Shown here piece after piece: positions 1 to 10,912 of a stretch of 64,000 nt of DNA. The notes below the pieces were generated by a model, which was not told the origin of the DNA, did not search any database, and saw nothing but the letters and a program-made list of their open reading frames with translations. The DNA comes from Strongyloides papillosus. Lineage: Eukaryota; Nematoda; Chromadorea; Rhabditida; Strongyloididae. Numbering within the stretch: the first letter of the stretch is position 1; each line of letters opens with the position of its first letter. Location of the stretch: NCBI GenBank assembly GCA_005656395.1, contig SRSI01000069.1, forward strand, positions 248,001-312,000. The letters run 5' to 3'. The translations under genes and the position numbers were made by a program.

Positions 1-31
1 GATTATTGAACATATTCTTTCAATATTTCAG

Positions 32-1276
32 TTTATGGAAACTGACAGGTCAGGGAATGGCTATTGTCTTCCCCTTGTCCAGAGATTTTTGATTGTCCTC
101 TCTGTTTCACCACACTATTTTAAGGCACCCTTTAATTATGCCAAGTTTTTGGAGGTCATTGTTCAGGCCTGGAGTCATGCCAGGACACAGATGTCTTTAA
201 ATTATTACCAACAAATACTAATTAATAACTCAACGAATTCAAAGATCACTCCGATTCTTCTTAAGTTTTATTGTGATGTCGAGTCTACTGGGGCATCTTC
301 GGAGTTTTATGATAAGTTCAATATTAGAAGGTGTATTCATTTTATTTTGGAACGTTTCTGGGAACATAGTAATCAGAAGTTGATGCTTATCAAGACAATG
401 AATAGTATATCACAAGAGATGTTGCGTTTTGCTAATATCGTTATTGGTGATTCAACCTTCCTCTTCGATGAGGTTGTCGGTGGTATGAAGAAGGCAGTTT
501 CATTAGAAAAAGAACTCCTCGAACTAAGAAAAAACAACTCCAGGGACACAGACGAAATAAAGAACAAACAATCAAAATACGATGAAGCTGTCCGTGGTGT
601 CACATCATGGATTCACACCCTATCAGAATCATTAGATTTACTTAAAAAACTAACTGACTACTCTCCAAAAGTATTCATGAACCAACTTATCGGGGAGCGC
701 CTCGCTGCATTGTTGAACTACAACTTAGTTGAACTATCCCCACCAAATCATTTAGCATTTGTATCGTGGAAGAACTTGGCAAACGAGTTAGGGTTTAGTG
801 GACGGGCTTTGGTAACAAAAATTATTGCTGTGTATAATGCTTTGAGTACACAACAATTTGCTAAATTTGTGGCTTTTGATGAGAGGAGTTTCACCTCAGA
901 GAGATTTAGGAATATTTTTAATGGTATCAGGGATGTTTTTGGTATTTCTGGTGTCTTGATGGAGAGGTTTTCTGTGTTCTTACAGATGGCTTATATTGAG
1001 TATGACTCTAAGATGGAGGAGGAAGAAGACTTTGGTGATGATGTTCCAGATGAGTTCCGCGACCCGGTCATGGATAATGTTATGTTGGACCCAGTTAAAC
1101 TCCCATCATCTGGACAGATAATGGATAGGAAAAATATCATCAAACATCTTCTTAACATCCAAATCGACCCATTCAATAGGCAGCCACTAAAGCAAGAGGA
1201 CTTGATTCCATTACCAGATTTGCAGAAGAAAATTGCAGAATGGATACAGGAGAAGAAGAAAGCAAGACAGCATTAA
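32..1276 (+). CDS. ufd-2: UFD2/UBE4-type ubiquitin conjugation factor E4, C-terminal exon (5' end outside window)
   Basis: Last exon of a U-box ubiquitin-chain elongation factor (E4), which extends ubiquitin chains on substrates handled with CDC48/p97. Bases 1-31 look like an intron end (AT-rich, finishing atatttcag) and the reading frame is open from 32, so the Met at 35 is internal and the gene begins to the left. The visible ~413 residues contain the UFD2 core (for example FYCDVESTGASSEFYDKFN) and finish with a U-box at about 1040-1262 (DPVMDNVMLDPVKLPSSGQ onward), the E2-binding fold that uses salt bridges instead of zinc. It ends with a lysine-rich tail. It converges with the URB2-like gene on the other strand, 435 bp away. 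The family assignment is secure; only the C-terminal part is seen. Confidence 0.93.
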   Translation, partial: FMETDRSGNGYCLPLVQRFLIVLSVSPHYFKAPFNYAKFLEVIVQAWSHARTQMSLNYYQQILINNSTNSKITPILLKFYCDVESTGASSEFYDKFNIRRCIHFILERFWEHSNQKLMLIKTMNSISQEMLRFANIVIGDSTFLFDEVVGGMKKAVSLEKELLELRKNNSRDTDEIKNKQSKYDEAVRGVTSWIHTLSESLDLLKKLTDYSPKVFMNQLIGERLAALLNYNLVELSPPNHLAFVSWKNLANELGFSGRALVTKIIAVYNALSTQQFAKFVAFDERSFTSERFRNIFNGIRDVFGISGVLMERFSVFLQMAYIEYDSKMEEEEDFGDDVPDEFRDPVMDNVMLDPVKLPSSGQIMDRKNIIKHLLNIQIDPFNRQPLKQEDLIPLPDLQKKIAEWIQEKKKARQH

Positions 1277-1711
1277 TATATTTTTTATTTGTAATAAGAC
1301 TTATGTATATTTTTAACCTATTATTATAAAAATAAATATTTGATTTTTATTAAGAGGAAATGACGTTAAAGGTTATTGAAAAAAACATACTTAAGATAAT
1401 GTTATCTAATGGGGAGAGATTAGAAATCTGTTTAACTTTTATGTATAGGCGTTATGATAGTTTTTATCTACATTAACATATCATTTACGATGTATATTAA
1501 AGTTTTTATTAAAATATTTCTACTCATATTTAAATATATCATCCCATTTCTCTTTGCCTTTTTGTGGAGTCGTGGAGATTCATGAGTCTCTTGAACTCAT
1601 CAATCCTCGTACTTCACAATAATGCTTATAGAATGTTAACAAAAAACTTTTTTACTGAAAACAAACAAAAAAAAACATAACAAAAATCTATAATACAAAA
1701 CTAATATTAAT
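1277..1711. other. Intergenic region between convergent genes
   Basis: Shared 3' flank of the ufd-2 (+) and URB2-like (-) genes. An AATAAA at 1331-1336 is a plausible polyadenylation signal for ufd-2. I see no coding capacity or repeat here. Confidence 0.6.
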
Positions 1712-4279
1712 CTAACCAACAGAAATTCTATATTTAGCAAATTGTTGGTATATAATCTTGAAACGTTGTTTATTTGCTAAAGGTATTTTTGTTGACACTA
1801 AGTCTATTCCTTTCTTGTCACATAATGCCAACAGATACATGTAAGGTAATGTTAATTTTCTTGAGTGTCCCAAGGCAACAGATAAGGTGTATGGTGATAA
1901 CTTTTTGTATACATCTTTCTTCAATTTAAGAGATTTTATGGCAAGGGCTATGTAATGTTCAGAGTGGAGGATATCAGTGGGGTTGACGTTATATGATGGT
2001 AAGTACCTTACTTCACTGATGAATTTTACCAGATTTCCAATTATTCCACTGATTAATGAAGCTTGTGTGGTGATGTGTTTGTTGTCACTTTTTAACATAC
2101 TTCTTAATACGGAAACTAGAAGGTTAAGGGAGTCAACAATGAATTTTGGTTCTTTCTTCTTGAAATCGTTATAGTTAATTGTTGATAATAACAAGATTGT
2201 CGTTGGAAAAACTATGTTAAGTGAACCCTTCTCGGTCTTAACATTTTCAATGACTGTTTTTATCATTGTTAGTGAAGAAATGATATTCTCTAATGATGGT
2301 GAAATACTAACTACAGCATTCATTAAATATGGGACCACTGGTACGAAAGATACCTTCCGTTTACTTGCAATACATCCAATAACTTTGAAAATCGATGTTA
2401 GATCTAACTCATCAAGAGAGTATGGTTTCAAGTTTTCTAATAATTCTTGTAAAGCTTCATTGTTAGTAAAATTAGCCTCCAGAACTTTATTCATTAACGA
2501 TTCATTGTTTTTAACAATAGTACAAAGAAACTTCCATTTTAAAACCTGAAAAGGTTTGTTCAATGAATGATGCGCATAAAAAAGAAAATTAAAAGATTCT
2601 GTGAAAATTAATGATATGTCAAAAGTTGCTACTATCAGTTCATGGAAGTAATTATCACTCAAACATTTGGATGATATCTTATAGACTTGAGAAACAATCT
2701 TATCGTCAAAAACCTCTCCCTCCATATTAATTTCTTTCAAATTGTACTTTATCCTTGAGACAACATTAAATAATGTAGCAAATTTCTCAAGTTTCTTTAG
2801 AGTCTTTATTTCTTGATCATTTGTAGTTGGTATATGCTGCATAATATTGTTGACAACTGAAGCAAATGAGATGAATAAATTCTTTAGGTCTTCAAAATAC
2901 TCCTCACCAATGTGGCGTTTCAAGTTCATTGCATGAAACACTTTAGAGAATGCAACAATAGTAATGATGTCAATTTTCGTTATATCACCATCAAGATGGT
3001 TTTTCTTTGCTGTTTTTATGTAATCTGATAAATATTTCAGATATTTCTCTGCATTTGCATACTCCTTTATATGCGTTTTTGTCACCATAACATTTGCCAC
3101 AAACTCCCCAAAAACATAAGCATTCTGAGTACTAAATTTGCCAGCAAAATCAGGCAAGTAAACCAAACTATTAAAAATTATCTTCACCAGATACTCATTA
3201 GCAAACGGAGTACTAAAAGAAAACAACATCTTGCTAAGGTACTGTACAACCCTCATACACACACTCTCCGGTAAACTTTTCATTGATACAAGCAGTGACG
3301 CAAACACATTCAAATAGTCATCTGTCAGACAAAATACAGAAAATATTTTATCAAATACATCTACAAAACTAACAATACTCTTAGATGTATTATTATCAAC
3401 GTGACACCTAAATTCCCCATTCTTTGAGGTTTTTTTTAGAATCTCTGAGATGTTATCTGGAGCGGAGTTTGCAATTTTAAGGATAGTCTCTGCTATAGGA
3501 TTGACATCCTCTGAGTCGGATGTCCTTTTAGTTTTTTTAGATGCTGGTTCGCTATCATCCTTATCACTAAATTGTTCTCCATATAACTTTAATAGGCATT
3601 TGATTAGGAGGGGAACGAATGTAGATCCGCGTGTGGAGACGAGATAAGCATTGTTTGATAGACCGATGACGGTTTTTCGAAGAATATTTCTGTCTAAAGC
3701 GAATTTAAGTAAATAATCCATTAGATTCTCTTTATTTTCATAAATGTCATATATTGAATGGAAATTCTGGATTGTTAGATCGAAAAACTTCTGACTATAT
3801 GTTGGATTCTTTTTCAGATATTTGAAGTTACTACTCCAATTCAAAAGAACATCTCCATCATACTGAATATCCAAGGCTTTCTCTAACAAATATACTCCTA
3901 AACAATGAATAGGGCTCTTCTTCAAATTCTTTATCTCACTCAAAGAATCAATTACACTACGAATTTCTTCGGAATTCTTCTTCCCAAAATAATAATACTC
4001 CATAAGAAGGCATTGTGAAACGAAATCCATAAAATATCCCGAAGTACAACTCAAATAATCATTCGCCAAGAGATTTTTACATGATTCATATACCTCTGTC
4101 TTGATAAATTCTTTAAATTCAACATATCTCATAATGTCAACTTTATACACTAACTCGTGAAGTATTTCAAGATCTTCTTGTGTCTCATTTTCCAACAATC
4201 TCGATAACAATTTCTGGCCCAGTTGAACTGCTGACTTTACCCCAATAGTTGGGTAGAATCTTTCTACCTCCTCAGTCAT
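1712..4279 (-). CDS. URB2/Npa2-like nucleolar ribosome-biogenesis protein
   Basis: Single-exon 855-aa protein starting at the ATG at 4279. It is almost wholly helical and leucine-rich, as expected for HEAT-like repeat proteins of the pre-60S pathway. The last ~80 residues resemble the conserved Urb2/Npa2 C-terminal domain: a YMYLLALCDKKG segment followed by a short helix with FKIIYQQFAKY near the stop, matching the family's terminal F..L...Y.K pattern. A basic patch KKTKR flanked by acidic serines at about residues 245-260 could be a nuclear localisation signal. Urb2 acts early in large-subunit assembly in the nucleolus. The N-terminal two thirds are too diverged to judge by eye, so the call rests on the C-terminus, the length class and the composition. 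Another HEAT-repeat nucleolar protein remains possible. Confidence 0.55.
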   Translation of the reverse strand: MTEEVERFYPTIGVKSAVQLGQKLLSRLLENETQEDLEILHELVYKVDIMRYVEFKEFIKTEVYESCKNLLANDYLSCTSGYFMDFVSQCLLMEYYYFGKKNSEEIRSVIDSLSEIKNLKKSPIHCLGVYLLEKALDIQYDGDVLLNWSSNFKYLKKNPTYSQKFFDLTIQNFHSIYDIYENKENLMDYLLKFALDRNILRKTVIGLSNNAYLVSTRGSTFVPLLIKCLLKLYGEQFSDKDDSEPASKKTKRTSDSEDVNPIAETILKIANSAPDNISEILKKTSKNGEFRCHVDNNTSKSIVSFVDVFDKIFSVFCLTDDYLNVFASLLVSMKSLPESVCMRVVQYLSKMLFSFSTPFANEYLVKIIFNSLVYLPDFAGKFSTQNAYVFGEFVANVMVTKTHIKEYANAEKYLKYLSDYIKTAKKNHLDGDITKIDIITIVAFSKVFHAMNLKRHIGEEYFEDLKNLFISFASVVNNIMQHIPTTNDQEIKTLKKLEKFATLFNVVSRIKYNLKEINMEGEVFDDKIVSQVYKISSKCLSDNYFHELIVATFDISLIFTESFNFLFYAHHSLNKPFQVLKWKFLCTIVKNNESLMNKVLEANFTNNEALQELLENLKPYSLDELDLTSIFKVIGCIASKRKVSFVPVVPYLMNAVVSISPSLENIISSLTMIKTVIENVKTEKGSLNIVFPTTILLLSTINYNDFKKKEPKFIVDSLNLLVSVLRSMLKSDNKHITTQASLISGIIGNLVKFISEVRYLPSYNVNPTDILHSEHYIALAIKSLKLKKDVYKKLSPYTLSVALGHSRKLTLPYMYLLALCDKKGIDLVSTKIPLANKQRFKIIYQQFAKYRISVG

Positions 4280-4561
4280 TATAATTTATTAAATACAATC
4301 TTTAAAATAACAACAATTAGTATGATAAATAATTTTATTTATAAAACAATTATTAAATAAATTATAAAAACAGTTTAAAAAATGGGTAGTCATAGCACCA
4401 ACAATCTTCGTGTTGAGATGAGGCAAGGAAATCCACGAGAAAGACAATGTGGTGTGATAACGTTAATGGTGAAAAAGGAATGAAAAAATTATAATACAGT
4501 CTAAAGAATCCATAGAAATATTTGAAGGGTATTCTGTAGGGTTTGCTTTCATTTTTGGAAT

Positions 4562-5137
4562 CTAATGCCTCTCCATCATGGCCATTGAGACTTCTCTTCT
4601 TGTCTGAGAATGGAAGTTTTTGGTGAATTGTGAGCATCTTATTATGTTTTCTGTTATTCCATCAGGTAGTGGTAGGCTTTCTATTGAACTTTCTTGGGGT
4701 AATTTCGAGAAGTATGTTAATAGTATATCTCTTAGTGATTTTACCTCCTCAACTGGATAGAATACGGCAAAATTTCTTTGGTAGTTATGAAGTTCATCAA
4801 TACTAGGTACTTCCTTTAGATATGAAGATCCATTTTCGTGAGTTAACTTTAATTTGATTAAATTACCAGTTTCAAAGCACCTTACACACCAAAGATGGCC
4901 CGTATAAGAGTCAATCGTGAGATTTTTACGAGAAGGTAACAATCCATAAAAAGTAAATTTACCCTATCATAGAATTAAACACATGGCAAAAAACATAAAA
5001 CATACATTATGGTCAATCCAATAGATGCAAATATGTTTTCTTAGTGTATTTCGGAAGACAATTCGTACTGGGTCTATTGAATTTGGGGACTTGTGACCAC
5101 AGGCAAGAATACTGTCATAAATCTCGATTCCATCCAT
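4562..5137 (-). CDS. vhl-1: von Hippel-Lindau (VHL) tumour suppressor homologue, two exons
   Basis: 177-aa protein from exons 5006-5137 and 4562-4963, joined across a 42-nt GT..AG intron in phase 0. VHL is the substrate receptor of a Cullin-2/elongin BC E3 ligase that binds prolyl-hydroxylated HIF and sends it for degradation. The beta domain carries the signature VRIVFRNTLRKHICIYWID (res 24-42) and SYTGHLW (63-69). The hydroxyproline-pocket residues of human VHL (Y98, S111, H115, W117) have counterparts at Y50, S63, H67 and W69. A BC-box-like helix for elongin C binding lies at about 120-132 (SLRDILLTYFSKL). The length is close to the ~174 aa of the C. elegans protein. The first exon contains half of the beta domain and is essential to the call. 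The start is 114 bp from that of the divergent gene to the right. Confidence 0.93.
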
Positions 5138-5251
5138 TAGTATTTATAAAGAACACTATACCAAAACTATAAAACAATTAGTATTAATAATGATAAGTTA
5201 ATAATCATAAATTTTTTTACACTGTTATCGATTTTGGGTACGTTTTCAAAA
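5138..5251. promoter_or_regulatory. 114-bp divergent promoter between VHL and the 5252 gene
   Basis: The whole distance between the VHL start (minus strand) and the next gene's ATG (plus strand) is 114 bp, so both 5' UTRs and core promoters must fit here. It is AT-rich with no clear TATA box. Shared or bidirectional control is an inference from spacing only. Confidence 0.5.
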
Positions 5252-5902
5252 ATGACATCGAAATGGAGTGGCAAATTTGATAATCAATTTTTGATGGACT
5301 TTTTATCAGATTGTAAGGGAGAGGAGTATAAATCAAATGTTGTTCAATGTAACATTGAAAAGATATTTCAAGATTTCGTTAGTTTATATGATAATGAACA
5401 AAAAATAATCTTCTACAGGTGGATAGAGAAAGGGAATGAACGACAATTAGATAATATGCAATCATTTAAGAATATAATAACAGGGCAATTAATCGATAGG
5501 AAACTTCATGATGTGTTTGATGTACCTGAAGAAGTAGTAGTACCGGAGGAGGTTATTACGGAAATATCAGTTAAATTGGTAGAAATGTTTAAAAAAAGTT
5601 TAAAGAGGAGTAAAAAATGCAGTCTGGTCGTACCATTAGATGAGGAGAGTAGTTGGAGTGATGATAAGGGTGTTAACTACTTAGATCACATAAAAAAAGA
5701 AGTATTGTTATGCGATGACCAAAGTATAAAATTGATGGATTATTTTACTTATACAGGTGAAGATAACATAGGCAGTGACTCTGAAAAAAAGTTACGAGAA
5801 ATGCTTATGGAAGAAATATTTACAGAGGAAGAGGTTTACAATAAGACAGCAGGTATCCCAGATGATAGTACAACAAATGCAATAAACAAAAACAAGGTGT
5901 AA
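5252..5902 (+). CDS. Unrecognised acidic 216-aa protein
   Basis: Single-exon gene. I place the start at the ATG at 5252, because the upstream in-frame extension to 5234 begins with TTG. No signal peptide or membrane segment. The first ~90 residues look helical (W-S-G-K-F-D start, then FLMDFLSDC and IFYRWIEKGNERQLD). A lysine-rich stretch (KKSLKRSKK) sits near the middle and the rest is strongly acidic with Ser/Asp runs. Composition suggests an intracellular, perhaps nuclear, protein. It is divergent from VHL and convergent with the 5943-6581 gene (40 bp). I do not recognise a family. Confidence 0.65.
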   Translation: MTSKWSGKFDNQFLMDFLSDCKGEEYKSNVVQCNIEKIFQDFVSLYDNEQKIIFYRWIEKGNERQLDNMQSFKNIITGQLIDRKLHDVFDVPEEVVVPEEVITEISVKLVEMFKKSLKRSKKCSLVVPLDEESSWSDDKGVNYLDHIKKEVLLCDDQSIKLMDYFTYTGEDNIGSDSEKKLREMLMEEIFTEEEVYNKTAGIPDDSTTNAINKNKV

Positions 5903-5942
5903 ATAGAAATAATTCATTAAAAAAACTAAACAAAAAAACAGA

Positions 5943-6581
5943 TTAACGAATCTTTTTATCAACATAAAACATATTACCATATAATACATTATTCATTGCT
6001 TCCATTGCCTCCATGGATGGTTCACGTAAAAATGCCGGGATATAACATGCATTGTTAAATTTTTTATCATATGTGATTTTTAATAATTTGTGAATTGGTA
6101 ATTGATCTGGTCGAATGAAATGTACGATGGGTTGCTGTTGTTGTTGGGCACCTGAAATAATAATATCGTTGACGTTTTTTTTGCTTGTTTTTTCTACTGG
6201 TTTAAATGTATAAGGATTTTTACTAAACAAATTTCTGATTTGCTTTTCTTTCTCTGATTCATAATTTGTGTTCCTGGATTGCGAGGGAAAGTAATTTACA
6301 TCATTATTGTTCTTCATACTGCCATTATTGTTTCGGTGGTACTTTCTCTGTCGGTTCCTGTCATTTTCCCGCGGGTACTGCTTTGAATTGTCTGGTTTAA
6401 AGTATCTTCCTACGTACGTTGACCCCAAGACAGGTTCATTTGTAAATTTTCTGGTACATTCAATAAGGTTGAATAAATAATTATCAACGGGATAATCTGG
6501 TTTGGGTATAGCTTCATCATGAATACATCTTCTATTTTGCGTTTTTCTATCAATAACATACGGATTAACATTCGAAATCAT
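5943..6581 (-). CDS. Unrecognised basic, low-complexity 212-aa protein
   Basis: Single-exon ORF from the ATG at 6581. The middle is disordered and rich in Arg/Asn/Lys (res ~70-115), followed by a QQQQQ run at about res 146. The N-terminus (RCIHDEAIPKPDYPVDNYLF) and the C-terminus (HKLLKITYDKKFNNACYIP...REPSMEAMEAMNNVLYG) look more ordered. No signal peptide or transmembrane segment. The Arg/Asn-rich linker suggests an RNA-associated protein, but that is inference. It shares a 643-bp divergent upstream region with phf-10. No family recognised. Confidence 0.6.
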   Translation of the reverse strand: MISNVNPYVIDRKTQNRRCIHDEAIPKPDYPVDNYLFNLIECTRKFTNEPVLGSTYVGRYFKPDNSKQYPRENDRNRQRKYHRNNNGSMKNNNDVNYFPSQSRNTNYESEKEKQIRNLFSKNPYTFKPVEKTSKKNVNDIIISGAQQQQQPIVHFIRPDQLPIHKLLKITYDKKFNNACYIPAFLREPSMEAMEAMNNVLYGNMFYVDKKIR

Positions 6582-7224
6582 ATTATAGAAATAAATATAT
6601 ATAATACCTTTATAGGGGTGACCTCAAACACCTCCAAGATATGTTCTGTGATCTAAGATAAATAATAAATAAATTTATAAATTTCAACTTACCAACTAAT
6701 TGAAATGTCTAATATTTAAAGTGGTGTAAGATGAGGATATATAAGCTCGTTAAGATAATGCAAAGTGATAGTAACGTATTTATGACTAGGAGATACTTTT
6801 ATACAATGATAAAAACTCTTTAAATATACAGAGCCACAAAAAAGAATAGATAAAAAAGGAGATTTATAGAAGCGCTCAAAGTGTTAATAGAACAATCAAA
6901 TAATTTGCCTATTATGCATAATTCAAAAAAAATACTCAACCGCTTCTGTATTGTTGACTTACACAGTTGAAATAGTCTCCAATTCCGATAAAAATTTATA
7001 CAATAAAATAGAGAAAATAATAGAATGATCGTGCTTTCACATAAGAAAATGCAAAATTATTTCAAAACATCTGATATAGTTAAGGGAAAAATGATTTACT
7101 TTCCCATTCCTGGCGCGAGATTAAAATGGGGGGACGTTACTCCAATTAAAAAGTTTGTTTGAAAAACTGGCAATCAAAAATTGTATTTTTATATGTACAG
7201 TAGTTATATGATTTATCTAATATA
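6582..7224. promoter_or_regulatory. Divergent upstream region of the 5943 gene and phf-10
   Basis: 643 bp with no coding potential I can support. About 100 bp before phf-10 is a locally GC-richer block (around 7108-7132, including cctggcgcgaga and a run of six G) that stands out from the AT-rich surroundings. It contains a GGCGCG core of the kind bound by E2F-type factors, but the match is short and not proof. Confidence 0.35.
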
Positions 7225-8755
7225 ATGGAGGATTCAGGTGCTTCACTACTATCTACATTAGAGGAAGATTCTACATCGTTGTCACAATTCCCGCCGGAGA
7301 GTTTTGCAGATGAAAGTCAAGACTCTTTATCAGCACCAAGTTCAAAGAAAGTTAAGATTGATGATGATGAGAGTACAAATGATGGTATGTAAATAGTATT
7401 AATACATTTTTTCAATGTTATTTTTCTAATTTCTAGGTGAATCAAATAAAAAAGTCCGTATGTCTAGGTTACTTACCCAGGACACAATACACATGCAAAT
7501 TGAGGTTGATCAAATCATAGAGTATGAATGGCCCCTCAAGTCAAATACAAAATATTTTATTCAGGAGCAAATTGCTGAATTACTAGAAATAAAATCATTC
7601 AAACGAAAATACCCCGATCTCACAAGAAGACCTGTCGAAGTAAATGAGCGCAATTACTTGATAGATGTTCTTCATTTGGATAAAGCTTTACCTCAACATA
7701 TGTTGTCGAATTTGACTGCGCTTAGGAGTGCTGAGATTCATCAGTTGATGAGTCAGGAACACCCGGAGAAGTATGCAGATTATCAAAGAGTTTCTTCGGA
7801 GAGAGCTAAGGCTGCGTTAGCTGAACAGCAAAAAATGTTACAAGCTCTAAAGGGTGATTCAAAGCAATTAGAAATAGTTAGGAAGAAAGCAATGGAGAAT
7901 TGCAGCAGATATAATTCTGTTCTACAGGAAATGAAAAGAAAGGAACGTCAAAAGTTCTTTGATCTGCAGACAGGGATTATCCAGGAACCGCAAAACTCAA
8001 GATATCGTGCTTCTAGTGATGAAACAAAAGTTGGAGACTTTCCTGTTGCTCTGTTACAGGGCCAGTATACAGATGGATATAAAGTTTGGAGTTCAGATGA
8101 ACTAAAGAAACTTCCAATAGGTACGGCCATTGAGACAGAAACATTATTCCCTATTGAAAGACCACAGTCACCAACAGAGAACTTAGAGATTTCGGAGGAA
8201 GAACACAAGAGTTACATTAAGAAGCGTGAGGAAGAAGAGGATAGAAAGCAGGCATTATTATTACAACAAAACCCTGATACACCATTAATTCTAAACAAAG
8301 ATGGGAAAATATATAGATGCTCCAATTGTTCAAAACAAGGTACTGAGGAGACAACCATTGAATGCGCCAAATGTAATACAAATTGGCATCCTGAATGTTT
8401 GAATATGCCTCCGAAAATGGCAGTTGTAGTCAAAAACTATGATTGGCATTGTGCTGAATGTAGAATATGTACAGTATGTAACAAAATTAACCGTGACGAC
8501 CAAGTAATGTTTTGTGATGTATGTGACAGAGGTTACCATACATTTTGTGTTGGTATCCAAAGACCCCCAGAAGGGACATGGTTTTGTGGTAAATTCTGTG
8601 TCACTGACGGTAAATGCCAGAAGTGTTCATCAATATTGGTTGAGAAAAAGACACCATCCAGAGGTAGACCACCAAGAAAGCCAGTTGCACCAGTTGAGAA
8701 GATTGTCCAAACAATTTCTGGGATGTGTGATGAGTGTACAGAGAAATGTAATTAA
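7225..8755 (+). CDS. phf-10: PHF10/SAYP-like PHD-finger subunit of the PBAF chromatin remodeller
   Basis: 492-aa protein from exons 7225-7384 and 7437-8755, with a 52-nt phase-1 intron. The first exon is an acidic, serine-rich leader with a KKVK basic patch. The SAY (supporter of activation of yellow) region follows: QDTIHMQIEVDQIIEYEWPL, LLEIKSFKRKYPDLTRRPVE and LPQHMLSNLTALRSAEIHQLM. Tandem PHD fingers lie at roughly residues 345-393 and 396-443 (CSNCSKQG...CAKCNTNWHPEC; CTVCN...CDVCDRGYHTFC). PHF10 is the PBAF subunit that reads histone tails through these fingers. After the second finger there is a further Cys-rich tail with a GRPPRKP AT-hook-like motif. A broken copy of its 3' end lies at 10569-10912. 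Confidence in the family is high. Confidence 0.93.
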
Positions 8756-8851
8756 TATTTTAATATTTAAATTTTTTTTGCTCACTTTATATTGAAATTT
8801 TTTCTATTTTATGTATTTAAATATTCGTGGTAATTATATTTTATTACTTTG

Positions 8852-10051
8852 ATGATAATGAATTGTTTTGCCATTTTTTTGTTTTTTTATTTTGTTGATG
8901 TTGGAGCTTCAACTTATGAAATATATCAAGATTGTATGTTTTTACTATGACTGAATGTTTATGATAAATTCTTTTTAGATAAATGTCGTGTTAATAGACT
9001 AATTGGTGTAAATGAAAAATATGATTCTCATGTTACATTTTTACTAACACAAGATTGTTATTTATTTTTGAAGTTGGATTGGCAAATGAAATATTTTTTA
9101 AAAAGAGGATTGGATTCAACTAAAGTAAAAAATAATAATTGTTTGGAACACACAGAAAAACATATTCTTTTTACAAATATCGATAAGGAGAATCTCTACA
9201 TAATTCGTTTTTATAAAGCATCAAATGTAACAGTAGAAGGTGTTGTTAATAGGTAAGTCAAAAAATTTATATTTAAATTACTATTTTTTAGAATCAATTA
9301 TATAAAAGCTCTACGGAAAGGTTCTTCAGAAGGCATTAAAATAAAGTATTCTGCCACGGATGAGCAGGAAATGAATGATTACATAGAAACATGGCCGATA
9401 TCAATAAACATTTCTCCTCAAATTTATCACAATTGTATTGTTGTTGATAATGAAGAAGTTAATTTAAAATGTCTTAATCGATGGTCTAATAACAGTTTTT
9501 ATGTGTCAACGTATGGATTGAAATCAGATAAGATATTTAAACCTGAAGAACAAAGCAAAATGTATGGTATGGAATATGATGCCGATTCTTCTTATGGATT
9601 ATTTTTTAATAATGACGATTTATACGCATATAAGTCGGACGAAAAAAATGGTGATTTTATACCAGTCTTTATAACGGATAAAACAAAGATGAATGAATCT
9701 GAGTATGATGTTCAAAAGTTCATTATGCATCCACCTTTAAAGGGTCATATTGCTAAATATATTATAACAACAATAAATAATGCTGGGCTGATATTAAATT
9801 TCTGTATTTCAAAGGATGTTGGAAAATCATTTAAATGTAAAGCGCATTTTGTTGAAGAAGGATACAATTCAAGAAAATCAGCTTGTCTTTATAATTATGA
9901 GTTTAATGAAAATTTATTTTTTATAAGTGGTGTGATTCCTTTAAAAAATCACCAAAGGACTCCTACAACGGTATTCAGAAAGGATGAGTGTGTAAAGGAA
10001 TTTGAAAAATTAATAGAAGATGCAAAAAACGATACACATACAGTTAATTAA
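8852..10051 (+). CDS. A1: secreted protein of an unrecognised cysteine-containing family
   Basis: Three exons: 8852-8933, 8979-9252 and 9292-10051 (introns 45 and 39 nt; phases 1 and 2), encoding 371 aa. The N-terminus MIMNCFAIFLFFYFVDVGAS is a clear signal peptide, lost if only the longest ORFs are read. Exon 2 has the family signature C-R-x-N followed by YDSH, a second Cys, and a W-x(4)-F-x-K motif. The C-terminal part has SGVIPLKNH. No membrane segment follows the signal peptide, so the product is probably secreted. It starts 96 bp after the phf-10 stop. A2 (10913) is its tandem duplicate and B2 (12213) a more distant paralogue with the same intron phases. I do not recognise a described family; an extracellular or host-interface role is inference. 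Confidence 0.8.
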
Positions 10052-10155
10052 TGTTAAAATAATATTTTTATGTAATTTTATTCATATTTTTAATAAGTAT
10101 TTTATAACAATTTATTACGATTATTAAACAATTTAATTTTATTTATGAGTTATCA

Positions 10156-10568
10156 ATGAATATATATTATTTTTCCATATTTAATATTTTTTATTTGACA
10201 CTTGTTTCAAAAATAAAATGAGCAGATAAATACGAATTCCCTATATTTCAGAGTGGTATGCTTAATTTATATTCAAATTTAATAACGTACATTTTTAGAT
10301 GAATGTAAACCTAATAAATTTGCTGCTCTCCATCCTAAATACGATTCTCATTTAACATGGGTTTTATAACCAACGTGTGATTTAGCTGTCAAATATGATT
10401 GGAATACAGGTATATTTACGAAACATGGATATAAGGAATTAAAAAGCTTAAAAGGGAATTGTTCTGATGTTAATAACAATGAAATATTCACAAATTTTGA
10501 TAATGGTACATTATTTTTTATCTTTGTTAACAGACAAAACAATACAATACACCTTGATGTTGTAGTTT
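10156..10568 (+). pseudogene. B1': truncated duplicate of the B2 secreted-protein gene
   Basis: Closely matches the first ~410 bp of B2 (12213-12624): signal-peptide exon (ATG 10156), intron with the same splice sites, then exon 2. Exon 2 carries a TAA where B2 has TCA (about 10369) and the sequence breaks off at 10568/10569, where it runs straight into a copy of phf-10. It is broken and unlikely to make a functional protein. It marks one end of the tandem duplication. Confidence 0.85.
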
Positions 10569-10912
10569 AACCGTGACGATCAAGTATTGTAGGTGATAAA
10601 GGCTACCTTAAAGTTTTTGTTGATATCCAAAGACCCTTGGAAGGAACATAGTTTTGTGGCAAATTCTGTGTTACTGATGGTAAATGCCAGAAGTGTTCAT
10701 CAATATTGTTGAGAAGAAGACACCATCCAGAGGTAGACCATCAAGAAAGCCAGTTGCACCAGTTGAGGAGATTGTCCAAACAATTTCTGGGATGTGTGAT
10801 GAGTGTACAGAGAAATGTATTTAATATTTAAATTTTTTTGGCTCACTTTACATTGAAATTTTTTCTATTTTATGTATTTAAATATTCGTGGTAATTATAT
10901 TTTTTTACTTTG
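10569..10912 (+). pseudogene. Duplicated, decayed 3' end of phf-10
   Basis: Matches phf-10 from about 8489 through its stop and 3' flank to 8851. The copy has small deletions in the second PHD-finger region, a TGG-to-TAG change in the segment matching GTWFCGKF, and a frameshift near 10709. The better-preserved tail (GRPSRKPVAPVE) and the 3' flank lead directly into gene A2, just as the parent leads into A1. It has no 5' part and no promoter, so it is a fragment carried along by the duplication. Confidence 0.92.
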
